Shown: positions 36,241 to 47,253, counted from the first letter of the stretch. The stretch: DNA of 64,000 nucleotides from Metallyticus violacea (GCA_030762175.1 CM060835.1:83726001-83790000); one strand, 5' to 3'. Translations and numbers: made by a program. Notes: generated by a model from the sequence alone, not told the origin.

Positions 36241-36729
36241 CATATCAGAACATGAAAAAAGGTTAACATTGTGTTATAGCTAGTCGACTAAAGCTTTGTA
36301 ATAGTATTTATTACAATAACAAGACAGAATGAAACCTGCATGAAAGAGGTTTGTATGCAGCGTTTGGATGGGATAACAAAATTGACGTATAAACAGTCCT
36401 TGTGTATGCATGTAATGAAATATAGAACTTAGCAATCAAGCATGAAAACTACAAACTTGTGTTATGAATCAAAATATAAATACGAATTTGAAGACAAGCG
36501 TTGGTCTTAATACAAACAGAAGAAGGAAGGTGAAGAAAAAAGGAATCTTACATACGAGGGTAAGTTCATGCGTTTCCTGCCTCGCCGATAAGGGTTGTCG
36601 CCTTCACAAAACCCTTATCTGGTGTCATACCTTATCTATTAAGTAAATAATTGCAGCTGTAACTTACGCTTTGCTATGTTCAGTTGTTCAGATAGTTGCA
36701 TAAAAAAGGCTATGTGTAGAAGATTGTGA

Positions 36730-37600
36730 CATGTTCACAATGAAGTATCGACCTGTTATTAAGTTATTCACAAAAGAAGGACTGACTTCAAATGAAATTA
36801 AACAGCGATTTGGATGATGATATTGGGATGCATCCCCCTCATATTCTACCATGAAAGAATGGGCCAAACTTATTCGAATGGGTCGAGTGAAGACGAAGAG
36901 TGTGCAGGTCGGCCCATGGAGGTGCTTGCTCTTGTGGAAGGAGAAATTTGGAAGACCGGCGACTCAAAGCTACAGAAATAACAGCAAGGTTGAGCCGTTC
37001 TAAATCAACAGTCCTTCAAATTATTCATTAACATTTAAACATTAATAAGGTTAGTGCAAGATGGTGCCTAGACTTCTTTCCTCAGCCTAAAAGGAGCAAC
37101 GAGTCATTTTGTTGTCAGGCATTTTTGGAGCTCTGCAGGCAAATGATGGCCACAATCTTGGGACTGTGAAGGAATACTCTTCATTGTCTTCAAAGGGGAG
37201 GAATACCGAAGTAAATGGGGAGTACTATGCTGGCCTACTGCACAGACTATGTGTTTCCATCAAAGAGAAAAAGCAAGGAAAACTGGGTAGTGGTGTGCGC
37301 CTTCTTTACAACACGCTCTTGTTGCAAAGGAAGCTGTGAATAAATGCAACTTCAAGGAGATTGACCATTCCCCTACAACCCATATCTAGCTCCCAGTGAC
37401 TATTTCCTCTTCTCAAAACTCAAGAAGGACCTTCGAGGAAGGAAATTTAAGTGTGAATGCTATTTATGCCTATTTTGCAGATAAAATATTAATTCAATGG
37501 TGAGAAGTGTATTGCAATAAAGGGTAACACATTGAAAAGTGAAATTATTTTTTGTCTTTATCGTACCTAGAATGTGTTAGGCCGGAAACTTATAGACCTA
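36730..37600 (+). pseudogene. mariner transposase relic (second mariner type)
   Basis: N-terminal blocks are RPVIKLFTKEGLTSNEIKQR, ASPSYSTMKEWAK and (shifted) GSSEDEECAGRPMEV, the mariner pattern SPSYSTVKKW...GR.S.EDD.R.GRP. Then VSARWCLDFFPQPKRSNESF appears. At the end YNPYLAPSDYFLFSKLKKDL with RGRKFK corresponds to the mariner third-Asp block YSPDLAPSDYFLFP. In that block the Tyr-Leu form replaces the Asp-Leu of PDLAPSD, but the final D is present. The right end near 37578 (GGCCGGAAACTTATAGACC) resembles a mariner terminal repeat. Multiple stops. Confidence 0.8.
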
Positions 37601-38659
37601 TCCAAATAGTTTAAGCATGGAATACAAATAATCAACAGCAATTAAAATTACATACTCAAAGGCATACAATTTCTTAAGAAAAGTTTCACTTTAATGCTAA
37701 GTGCAGTATACACTGATATCAAGAGATCTTATTTCTAATTTTCTGGTGAAACCCAAGCTAAATGAGCTGGTACTTAAGCTAGCATGGATTGCTGCTGTGG
37801 TGAACACGAGAATGCTGAAAAATCATCTCCCTCGGTGGCGAAGAATAATAGGGGCTGCCCTCCCTTTTCATGTCTCCCTCGTGCTGCTAATGGGGAAGGA
37901 AAGTATAAATGTACATAAACTGGGATTCTTCCTGCTTTGTCAGCAGTTTGTCCCCCAGCTGAAGTTGAGTGGCACGTTGCTCCCTCCTGAGGCACTGGAT
38001 ACTTCCAACTTTGAGTAAAAGAGTTCTGAATGAATGTCTTACTTTTGAGCGTGATTTTTAATTTGCGTCCATTTGGTAACTCAAAGTATTACAAAATGCT
38101 CATAAGGAGACGAACATTTTTAATGAAAATTCAGAAAAAAATAAATCAGCCTCTTTAAATGTAAGAGTAGATTTAACATACAGCTGATTATCAGTAAACC
38201 CGTTTAAAAACGGGGGAATGTTTTTTTTTCTTCTTATTTTCTAACAATAGTTTAATGTGCATAATAGTCGCAACATTTGCTACCCTGGGCACAAAGTAGG
38301 TTTTGCATTGTCCATATAGTATAACTGACCCTGAACTTTGCCCTGATTCCGATGTAAACAACAATAGGTTTCTGCATTGCAGTCACAAACTCTGATCTTC
38401 TCCCTCTCATGTGATGCACCGTAACTTGCGTCAGTCTTGTGCTGATATCTTGTTTCCGAAGGAATTGTTCCATCTCTAGTCATAACATTCATAATGTCTG
38501 CACCAATGAGCATGTTTTTCTTATACTGTCTTGCATTAAGACTAATAATTACGTAGATTTCTGAGTGAATTTATGCGCAATTTTCTGCATTTCCAGCTTG
38601 TAGCAACTCCGTGACATTGGACGATAAACTTCTTCAGTACTAGAGATCCCGTTCTACTA
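37601..38659. other. No confident gene
   Basis: Overlapping frames at 37701-38018 (plus) and 37774-37995 (minus), and at 38252-38513 (minus), have no recognised motif. The 37.77-38.0 kb block is GC-richer than its flanks. Confidence 0.35.
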
Positions 38660-38959
38660 GGGGTGTTGTTGAAGTTCTCGGCCTGGTTCAGAGATGTCAT
38701 GAAGATAATCAAATTATTATAATAATTGTTAATACTGTAGATGATGCGCTGTAAAGTTTTAAACATGTAAGTATAGTCTCTTGTTTGTGATGATCGTGTA
38801 AACAAACTATTGCTAACATTTTCTAAAATTGAAAATGTGATAAAGTACTTGGTTTTGAAAGGATTAACTCCAACTTAAACACAAAAGGAGTTTCGCATTT
38901 AAGGATGCATCCCCCTAGTTTTTGGCGGTTAAAAATTCTACTGTTGAATTTAACCGTTA

Positions 38960-39542
38960 TGATACATCCATCAAGATGATGAGCACTCAGGGCGTCCCAA
39001 AACTGCTACGACCGACGAAATTATGACAAAAATTCACAATGCCGTACTCAATGATCGCCAATTGAAGGTTTGCGAGTTGGCTGACATTGCAAAGACATCA
39101 AATGGCCGTGTCCACTACATTTTACACGAATTTTTGAGTTTTCTTTCCGATTGATGGGTGCCGAAGCAATTGAACAAAAATTTCGAAAGAGCGTTTAGAC
39201 TTGTTTAAAGGCAATTTGAGCGAATTTCTCCGACGTTTCACAACAGTAGGTGAAACATGGATTCATCGCCACACCCCAGAGACCAAGGACAGTCCAACAA
39301 ATGCGTGGCAAAAGATGGAAGTGCACCAAAGAAAGCAAAAACGGTTCTATCTGCAGGAAAAGTCATTGCTACGGTTTTCTGGGATTTTCACAGTACGATG
39401 TTGGCAGACTACTTCCAGAAAGGCAGAACCATCAGCGGGGAGTATTTCGCTTTACTACTGGACCAACCGAAGGATGCTATTCAAACTAATCGTCCACACT
39501 TTGCTAAAAAGAAAATTCTCTTCCATTGTGATAATGCCCCTT
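38960..39542 (+). pseudogene. mariner transposase, N-terminal and middle part
   Basis: This is the coding part before the SINE. The DNA-binding linker DDEHSGRPKTATTDE and the helix-turn-helix (ELADIAKTSNGRVHYILHE) are readable. In the first catalytic block the family DETWIHHYTPETK reads GETWIHRHTPETK, so the Asp is replaced by Gly. The second catalytic Asp is intact in FHCDNAP. The SINE begins 29 bases after this block. Apart from the lost Asp it has stops after FLSFLSD and in the ISPTFHNSR region. Confidence 0.8.
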
Positions 39543-39570
39543 GACACATGGGTGTGGGGCGGTCTGGGGA

Positions 39571-39845
39571 CCGCCATGGGTGGTCGAGGTGGTCAAGGTG
39601 CGGACTCGTGAGCGGGAGATCTGGGGTTCGATTCCCACCAGGACCGTCCTTCCTGAATGGGTTTTTTTTCCAAGTTTTCCTCTGTCCTCATAATTGGCAA
39701 ATTTCGGGGAGGTACCTAAACTTAGGCCTGGAACGCTTCCTTCCTTAAAAATAAATCCTTTCCCAATATATCATTTCATCCTATATGTCATCAGTGTCTA
39801 CCGTCCGTGGTGCCTGAGTAGTAAAAACGGGCGTTAAACACCATT
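39571..39845 (+). mobile_element. SINE-B copy 3, nested in mariner
   Basis: Full-length family structure: CCGCCATGGGTGGTCGAGG (box A region), GGGGTTCGATTCCCACCAGG (box B), GTACCTAAACTTAGGCCTGG and the 3' part AGTAGTAAAAACGGGCGTTA ending AACACCATT. Mariner coding sequence continues on both sides, so the SINE landed in an existing mariner. Confidence 0.9.
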
Positions 39846-39849
39846 CATT

Positions 39850-40075
39850 TAAAATTGCATGACCTTCACTTGCAAGTGCTTCTACATCTGCCATATTCGC
39901 CGCATTTGGCTCTCAGCTTTTTCTTTTCAACCTGAGAAATCGCTCAGTGAACGAAGACTCAAATCCAATAATGAGGCTGAAGCTGAGAAAGGAAGCTTAT
40001 TTAACTGACAGTATTAAAAAGTTAGAACGTCGTTGGACAAAATATTTTGATTTATAAGGTGACTTATGTTGAAAA
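39850..40075 (+). pseudogene. mariner transposase, C-terminal part after the SINE
   Basis: LKLHDLHLQVLLHLPYSPHL matches KIHELRFELLPHPPYSPDLAPSD of mariners. Here the third catalytic Asp region reads YSPHLALS, so the metal-binding Asp appears lost. After a frameshift, SNNEAEAEKGS and SIKKLERRWTKYFDL complete the C-terminus. Confidence 0.75.
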
Positions 40076-40145
40076 AAATTAAAAAAAAATAGTTCACGTA
40101 ACTCTTGTGTTTTCTTGGTCAAGTTCAGAACTTTTAGAATGTCCA

Positions 40146-41724
40146 TTGTATGCATAAAAGCAAAAGTGAACTATTTTAACCGAGGGGCAGTTTGATGAAA
40201 TTGCAGTTACAACAGAAATATGTTCCAAGAAAAGAATTCTTTTGGGGCATTTTAATTTATTTGTTCATTTAATTCGCTCATATAGGCTTTGATTAAATAT
40301 AAATCAGAGGCCAGACTTGTATGTAAAATAAAGAACATCACATTATAATCTTCAGTGATGAAAAATAACATTTCAGATATAAGTAATTACTGGTGTTTAA
40401 GAGAACAATGCGGTGTGCAAATTCTCTGCCAGTAAGCAGAACTTTGTGGGAGAAAATTAGTATTTTCGTGACAAAAGTAGGTTAAGAGAGATATGATTAT
40501 ATGAAGGCCATTTTATTCAGTTTTTCGCTTTTCTTTTTTTAATGAGTTAAATGTATCGTATACTTATGAAAATGAATATTTTTGTTGATGAAACTAAAAA
40601 GATTAATATTAGATATTTCAAACCAAATTAATTTATAGTTCATGCAATATCTTCTATAAATGTTCACGTACAATATTTATTGTTAAATTTCAACAGGGAA
40701 TAGATATAACTTTATTCATATTTGACCCAAGTTCCTCACAGAAAACAGTCAAAGCTAATATATCAACTCTGAAAAAATTGCGGCAGTATTACTTTGATAT
40801 TCCATAAAAATACTTCCCATAACAAAATATTCGTTAAATGATATTTGAAAAGCGCGGATTTTGCTAGTAGCGTTCAGGTATCGACAAGCGAGGTTAAGCG
40901 AGACGTCCACTATACTTTGACTTACAGCGATAATATCGGCATCATCATAATTCTAGATATTAGTGTTTTTCTATGCTAATCTACCTCGGAGCACAAATTT
41001 GAAAATTTACATTTATTTGTTTTAATCATTTCCAATTTTACCAAAAATTTACTTTTAGTTATTCAACTATGCAGAAAATAAAAGTTCCTCCAATCTTGTA
41101 AAATAATTACTAGAGCCTGGATTTTTTTGGCAAAATGCTTTTAATTTCTGGTAGTCTTCAAAACAAAAGAAATGTACAGAAATCGTATAAAGCATTACGG
41201 AAATGTTTTATTTTTGCCTATTTGTACACTGCTGTCTATTTTGAACTCGTAGGCTCAAATCTGGCTTTTTGATAATTATTTTGATATTTTTGTATTTTTC
41301 TGCTATTTAATTAATAGATACTTTATAGTAGAAAATAAGAACTAATTGTTTGTTCCGACATAGCTGTTTCAAGAGTGCTTTACTGCCAATATTATTTTAT
41401 AAAAAAAAAGCTTTATGGGTAACAATTTCTCCCAAGGTAAGCGGACTCGATTTCATTATGGGCGAGCGGTGTTCGTTTGTAAGTCCAGCAATGCAGTTCG
41501 TCCATATTGAAAACCACACACTACAGGGGTTCTCATCAGTGCCCGCAAGTTCAGGCATTTATTTTCTTGAAATAGGCAGGCAAAAAGGCCCTTAAGACAG
41601 TGAAAATAGGAAGTAATATATTAACATACACATTCATTAAAAGTGAATATACAGAGTAATATTACTCATTATTTATTTAAATAGATATTTAAAATACTTA
41701 ATTTTAATCATATAATTAAAGTAC
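40146..41724. other. AT-rich, no feature recognised
   Basis: Low-GC sequence with chance frames only. The frame at 41350-41595 opens at an alternative start and has no motif. Confidence 0.45.
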
Positions 41725-41862
41725 TTAAGCTTGCTTTTCTTGGTTACAACAACGAGTTTGTTTTTTCAAGGTATCAAGTGCCATAATTAGCCGCTTGTCA
41801 GAGAGAACATTTTTCATCGCGGAAAAAGAACGTTCTACATCCACTGAAGTGATTGGAGCATG
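41725..41862 (-). pseudogene. hAT transposase C-terminal dimerisation segment
   Basis: The minus-strand frame reads HAPITSVDVERSFSAMKNVL, then SDKRLIMALDTLKK, and stops at TAA 41725. This is the hAT C-terminal dimerisation pattern (P.TS.D.ERSFSA.K..L.DKR...T.DNL). Upstream coding is absent: a stop and a 10-base A/T run precede the histidine. It is a short relic 50 bases from SINE-B copy 4. Confidence 0.75.
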
Positions 41863-41911
41863 TTAAAAAAAAAACATTTGTAAGGACTCCTATCAGTTAC
41901 AACATAACATA

Positions 41912-42208
41912 CCGCCACGGGTGGCCGAGATCGTTAAGGCGCGGACTCGCGAGCAGGAGGTCTGGGGATCGAATCCCGCCAGGACCATCCTTCCTGACTG
42001 AGGTTATTTCCAGGTTTTTCTCGGTCCTCTTAAATCGCAAATGCAGGGGAGGTACCCTGAACTTAGGCCTGGAACATTTCCTTCCTTAAAAAAAAAAAAC
42101 CTTTCCAAATATATCATTTCATCTCATGTATCATCAGTGTTCAATGCCTGTCGTGGCTCAGTAGTAAAAACGGGCGTTACACAACCATTAAAAAAAAAAA
42201 AAAAAAAA
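41912..42208 (+). mobile_element. SINE-B copy 4, full length with A19 tail
   Basis: The best-preserved SINE-B: CCGCCACGGGTGGCCGAGAT with TCGTTAAGG (box A region), GGATCGAATCCCGCCAGGAC (box B), body GGGGAGGTACCCTGAACTTA and the 3' part AGTAGTAAAAACGGGCGTTA. It ends in 19 A at 42190-42208. A flanking ACAACAT-like match exists but is too short to call a target duplication with confidence. Confidence 0.9.
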
Positions 42209-43460
42209 CAACATTCAACCTTCAGGACATCATGGAATTGTTGATCAAGTTAAGATAAATAAGTTTTAATACTCCTGATGAAAGAGCAAAAGATGCGCAG
42301 TGGTTTTCTGGTCGAGTTTATTTTCTATTTATGAGTTTATGGGGGGGGGGGATCAGGTTAGTATCTCTCTTACTTTCATACTGAACACATTGTACGGACT
42401 GTTTATTGCCAGCTGTACCGCACTCATTTTTCTCGCTTGCAATTGTTTGTTATATTTATGCAGCTGAGAAGTTTACCCCCACCACAAATTTCCTATAATT
42501 CTCTCACGCAGATCGATACAAGGTTATTCGCCAGAGCTGTTCAAAACTACAGTACTTCCCTTAGCCTCCCTATTTCCTGGTATTCGTATGCCCTAGATAA
42601 CCGTGCGTACCTTTCACTAATAAAGGTTCTGCTATTTAAGAGCTTAAGTGAATGGGCTGAGAAGATTTTAGATTAGTTGAAAAGAGATAAATGTTTAATA
42701 AGATTCTCAATATATATTTTGAACATGCTATTTAATTTTGTAGCTTTTTCCACTTTAATATATTGTAGTTCTTCATGTGCTTTTTAAAATGCGTAAATAA
42801 TGAAATCCATAACGATTCAAAACATGCAAAAATTAAACCTTAAAATAGGCAACAGAAGCCAAATTAGGCAAAAAGGCAAAATAAAAACCGACCAAAAAAT
42901 GTACGGAAACATGTTCATTTCCTTACATATATATTCATCCAGATAGAAAAGGCATTTTGCCTAACTTCCGGGCTCTTGTCATCATAAATTTTCAATGAGA
43001 TGGCGCACATGAGCTTATAATTTCCGCCTGCATCCTTTGTTGCAGTCAATAACAACCTGCACATTTTTAACACAAGAATATTAAAGAAAAACCCAATTGA
43101 TCAGTAAATATCGTGCTTATTTTTTATTTTTCTTTACAAATAATAACATTGCTGTTTAAAAAGTGTAAGAATTATTATTTAAATTTTTTTCTTATTAAAC
43201 AAATAAAGAATTTCTTAAAACTTCAGCTAACAAATATATAACAGTTTCTTTCGAACTTAATGATCATTACGTTTAAATTTAATTTTTACTTACCAGCAAT
43301 AGTATTTAATGCATTTTACTGAAGTTCATTTTTGCCTGTCTTTTTCTACGTTTGCCTTAACACCCGGCGTCTATTAATGACTATGTTTCACAGATCATTA
43401 TGTTCTGTAAATATGGGCTTTAAATTGAACCATTGCTCAGATTAATAGTTTAAGGAGTTC
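42209..43460. other. No feature; poly(G) run
   Basis: An 11-base G-run at 42341-42351 is unusual for the region. Otherwise AT-rich with no recognised motif. Confidence 0.45.
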
Positions 43461-43733
43461 TTTTGATTTGGTTTATTTATAGATGCTCTTTAACATATCA
43501 GGTCATCAGCGTTCCATTCAATTCAGGGCGTGAAACGGCCTCTTTTTTCAGGATTGATGTTCTTTAACGTGCCACAAATATACGACACGGGACCCACGAC
43601 TTTATTTGCCTTCCGAAGGAAACCATACTTAGAATTTTTATGCCCGAAAAAATGCATCGACTCTGCTGGGATTGAGCCCACGATCTTGTGTTTAGGAGGC
43701 AATTATGGTCACCACTACACCACCAGGACTGAC
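43461..43733 (-). mobile_element. SINE-A copy 5, internal deletion, with target duplication
   Basis: Minus-strand SINE-A with a full head (box A from ACCACTACACCACCAGGA, box B from GGGATTGAGCCCACG) and terminal hairpin. About 20 bases between CGTGAAACGGCC and TCTTTTTTCAGG are missing relative to other copies. Flanks TTAAGGAGTTC (43450-43460) and TTAAAGAGTTC (43734-43744) match at 10 of 11 positions, a likely target duplication. Confidence 0.85.
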
Positions 43734-44250
43734 TTAAAGAGTTCGAGAAATATATCTCTAAGGTGAAACTTTTAATAAAAACGAACTTTGGCGAATTTAT
43801 GCATGGAAGGTATTATAGTGAGCTTGTATTTGTATGTAGTAATCGTATAAAAGTTTAAAATAAATATTACGTAAATTTTTAAGATTTTTCTATACGATTT
43901 CACATAAGACCACCGGATTGAAAAAATTGACTTCGAATATGCGCGGTTTCAGTCGTGTGATATTCCTACATAGAAAGATCAGATTATATTTACGCCAAAA
44001 CTGGCAACTCTGCTACCTGTTAGCGACGCACTTTGAGCAGGCACTTAAATCATCCAAAGCTGCGTACGTTTTCGATCAGGTTGTAAGGTTCGTATACTCC
44101 TCTAATATGTTCTTGAAGCAGCTTATAAAAATACAGGAACCTCATTTTGTGCCTCATTTTGATAAACTGACGGTGAATCCATGTACTATTGCGTTTTTAT
44201 AACAGAGCTCTGCTCATAGACTTGAATGGTCCGTACTATTTCTAATAATT

Positions 44251-44568
44251 CTAACCTCGAGCATGAAGTAAGGCATGTGGTTTCCTCGATATCCTGTTCT
44301 GCTTTGTGACATTTGAATTTGACTTTTCATGTACTAAAACAATTCGCGTGCCTTGGAGGGACTGAAAAATAATATCCGGGAAAAGTTTGCCGTCATTTCT
44401 CACGAGAACTGCATTGTACATAATTTCCAAAAAAATAGGGGGAGAAGTGTCATTGTTCATTATTTGGTAAACAAATGTGACGGATGGCTCTGTAGAGGTA
44501 AAGGCAAGCAATATCAGTAGGAATGTAACGGTGTTCACAGCATCCAATGGTTTAGAAAGAGTAAGAAT
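44251..44568 (-). pseudogene. Unidentified open frame with signal-peptide-like segment
   Basis: The minus-strand frame is open from 44568 but has no ATG before residue 30. It begins LDAVNTVTFLLILLAFTSTE, a typical hydrophobic leader, then PSVTFVYQIMNNDTSPPIF, and later LFPDIIFQSLQGTRIVLVHE. The layout (leader, then alternating hydrophobic segments with N-glycosylation sites NDT and NVT) recalls the N-terminal part of divergent insect ionotropic receptors, but no diagnostic motif is present. A TTG stands where an initiator would be expected. It may be a receptor pseudogene, an exon fragment or chance. Confidence 0.25.
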
Positions 44569-45415
44569 TTATTTTGACATAAACAGCTTAATGAAAATGT
44601 ATAAATTCTTTGCATTAGATATTATGAGCCAAAAGATCAAAATTCTTAGAAAAATCATATTATATACAACAGAACATAATTGTACAGTATGATCTCAAAA
44701 CTAGCTCAGGGCATTTTGAAAATTAAATTTAATTTTTAATTGAATAAAAAACAGGTGTCGTTTATTGCATAGTCAGTCGGTATTTTTTACAAAAGTATTT
44801 TAAGTATTACATACACTTTTCAATGGAACTGTGTAATTTAGTTTGCTATGTTTGGCTCGTAAAACAAGAATGAAGAGAACGATAAACATGTCCTGTATAT
44901 TCTTCCGCATCTAAAACTCCATGAGTGCAAAAATTTGGGAAGGGCATTGCGTGTTCTGTTCACACGTTCACAAACAGATACAAAAGTTCATGTATTTCTG
45001 ACAACTCGGTTGGGAAATCTCCCGCGGAAGGTTGAAGGTCCTGCCCATAAATTAATTATATACCTATGTCGCATGTTTGCTAGTTTTTGTTCTAACATAT
45101 CTTTATACTAACTGAGGATGTTGTATAATGTAATTCTTTTCGGAATCTCTGTGCCGTTTTTCATACCTCCAGCTGTTTGTAAACAAACGACGTTCGTGTT
45201 TGACTATCAAATCTAGCATCGCGTACTATCAATAGTAAACAATAGCATCAATTGATGGAATTTTGCGCTTATTTTGAACACATAGGATTAATTAGACGAT
45301 TTTTAGAAATAAAATTAATTGTACTCTAAAAATGCAATATAACTCATTAATACAAAATAATATGAAGTGTAGATAGTATAATGATGCAAATGAAGGGCAC
45401 GTCTCAATTTTATAG

Positions 45416-45693
45416 ATAATTGAGAAGAAAAAAATTATAAAATTTATTTCGTCCATAGGTGTAAGTTTTAACAGGACCCCCAGGATTAGTAATGTAAAAC
45501 AAAGACGGAGTTTATCGAACATAGCAGTTGATGTTATTGCACAAGAGAAAGGGGAAATAAAAACCAATGAAAGAGCAATTCGGAGAAGGAATGATTACAA
45601 CGATATTTGCGGAGTAAAAACAAAGCTTAGCTTTGTGAATACAGTACTGTTAAGAATTCAGCTTTTTAGTCCCTTTACTCCATGGTTGAGTTA
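45416..45693 (+). other. Unidentified 92-codon open frame without ATG
   Basis: The frame from 45416 to a TAG at about 45691 reads IIEKKKIIKFISSIGVSFNR and TPRISNVKQRRSLSNIAVDV, then IAQEKGEIKTNERAIRRRND. The composition is mixed and protein-like, with no ATG. I recognise no family. It lies about 150 bases upstream of the DDE transposase relic and may be chance. Confidence 0.2.
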
Positions 45694-45849
45694 GTACATA
45701 ATATTTGCTGAGGTAACAAATCAGAAAAGTGGGACGAGGAGAGTGATATAACCGCAAGTAATAATTTTCATACCGTGTCATATAGATGCCCATAAATTCC
45801 GACAAAGCTTCCCTTAATTTATTACACTTAATTCTAAATTATATAACTT

Positions 45850-46880
45850 TACATGCACGTCATATGAAAGATAGGCTCAAATTATTTTGCTTGAATTTTA
45901 CCGCGAAAACTATTATTTCTGCCATTCGCCACAGTTCGCGTTTCTGTAAAGATGAGCATATCTTTTGTGAAACTCAATATAAACAGCAGGTGTGCAACAT
46001 ACTGAGTATAGCAAGACGCACCAAACAGAAAGGCAATTTAAAATTTGTGAGCATTGGCTGCTTGTGTCCGCAGAAAAGAAGTGGCCACCCTGTGTGAGTA
46101 AAGAGAAGATTGGCCGAGTCAAGAAAAAAGTAATCCATGGATCATTCCGCAAGGTCTAAACAGCAGCTACGACAGAGTGAAAATTACTGCGAAAGGACTT
46201 CGCATTAAGCCATGTAAACTTTTGCTGCAATTTCAGTTAAATCAGCTGACAAAGAAAAGTATTTCAAATTGCAACAATGATGATCTTTCGAATCATTTAA
46301 TTTTCAATGACGAAGCAACATTTCAGAGTCACCAGATACAATTGTTGGATTTGGGATACCCAAAACCTATTACATTATTGACTATGAGCGTGATTCCCTT
46401 GAGGCGAATGTTTCTGCACATTGCCACACCCAAAACTTGTTCACTACACAACATTCATACTTGGATATGATAAAGGCAATGTTAATGTTGATAATGCAGC
46501 AAGATTCCGATAATTTCCTTTTCCAACGGAATGGGGCTCCAACTCATTACCACCAAGATGCTGGCAACTATCTGAATGCAAAACTGCCTTAACGCTGGAT
46601 CGGATGTGCTGCAGAGGAAACTGAACGTTTGCAATGGCTTTCAAGGTTCGTCGGGTTACATCAAGGATTATGTGCCTTTCTCACCTTTGCCAAACGATGT
46701 AGCAGAACTCAGGCGGAAAATGTAACGGTAATAGAGGATATGCTGAGAAGAGTACGACAAGAATTCCATTACCGCGTCCACGAGCAATACATGTCTCCCA
46801 CATCGAATGCTATGAGGTTATGTGCTGTGGAACAAATACTTGGAAAGTTTCTCTTCAAAATGACACAACTTTTCTATGTA
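45850..46880 (+). pseudogene. Tc1/mariner-superfamily DDE transposase relic with Asp-to-Asn change
   Basis: Blocks in order: GCLCPQKRSGHP (linker), then a helix-turn-helix trace ending SSYDRVKITAKGLRIKPCKL. The first-Asp block LSNHLIFNDEATFQSH retains Asp. FLFQRNGAPTHYHQDAGNYL with NAKLP and RWIG is the second block, where the family FQQDGAPPH has become FQRNGAPTH, replacing the catalytic Asp with Asn. After frameshifts come DVAELRRKM and MLRRVRQEFHYRVHEQYMSP. It belongs to the same superfamily as the relics at 5.4 and 23.2 kb. No terminal repeats were confirmed. Confidence 0.85.
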
Positions 46881-47253
46881 TAGATGCAAGAAAATTAAAT
46901 TATATTGTTAATGTAATATATTAAGAAAACTTTTATCTGACAGTGTTAAAGCGTGAACTAAAACATTTTTTAGTATTTTATTGTTATTATAAGCATTTAC
47001 TGTGTAAATAATTGCTACCCGAATAGTGAATGCAAAAATTACATGTCTAATAGATTGTGAGCATGTTTCAAACATTTTTACTCCAATTGCAGGACTTTAC
47101 CTCACAAACCTGGGGCATTCCTCCTGGCATGGTCGTATTGTAACATTCTTTTGAGGCCGGAACGCTCATAGGGCACCGCCACATTATCACAGTGAAGAAG
47201 ATGGTGAAGGAGATAGAATTATGATGCACCAAGAGGGAGGTTCTTAAGCCTAT
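46881..47253. other. No feature recognised
   Basis: AT-rich spacer between the transposase relic and SINE-C copy 1. Confidence 0.4.

Larger units (their letters stand above)
38660..40145 (+). mobile_element. mariner element, nearly full length, split by a SINE
   Basis: The left terminal repeat GTTGAAGTTCTCGGCC (38668 on) is mirrored by TTCAGAACTTTTAGAATGTCC near 40124-40144. Removing the 275-bp SINE leaves about 1.2 kb, the usual mariner size. The transposase reads SGRPKTATTDEIMTKIHNAV, CELADIAKTSNGRVHYILHE, GETWIHRHTPETKD, KKAKTVLSAGKVIATVFWD and KKKILFHCDNAP. Beyond the SINE come LPYSPHLA and SIKKLERRWTKYFDL. A TA dinucleotide borders the left end. Several frameshifts and stops inactivate it. 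Confidence 0.85.

Noticed and set aside
41920..41990. tRNA-like sequences (for example the SINE heads) as real tRNA genes
   Set aside because: Acceptor stems and anticodon arms are incomplete, and each is followed by a conserved SINE body. They are SINE promoters, not tRNA genes.
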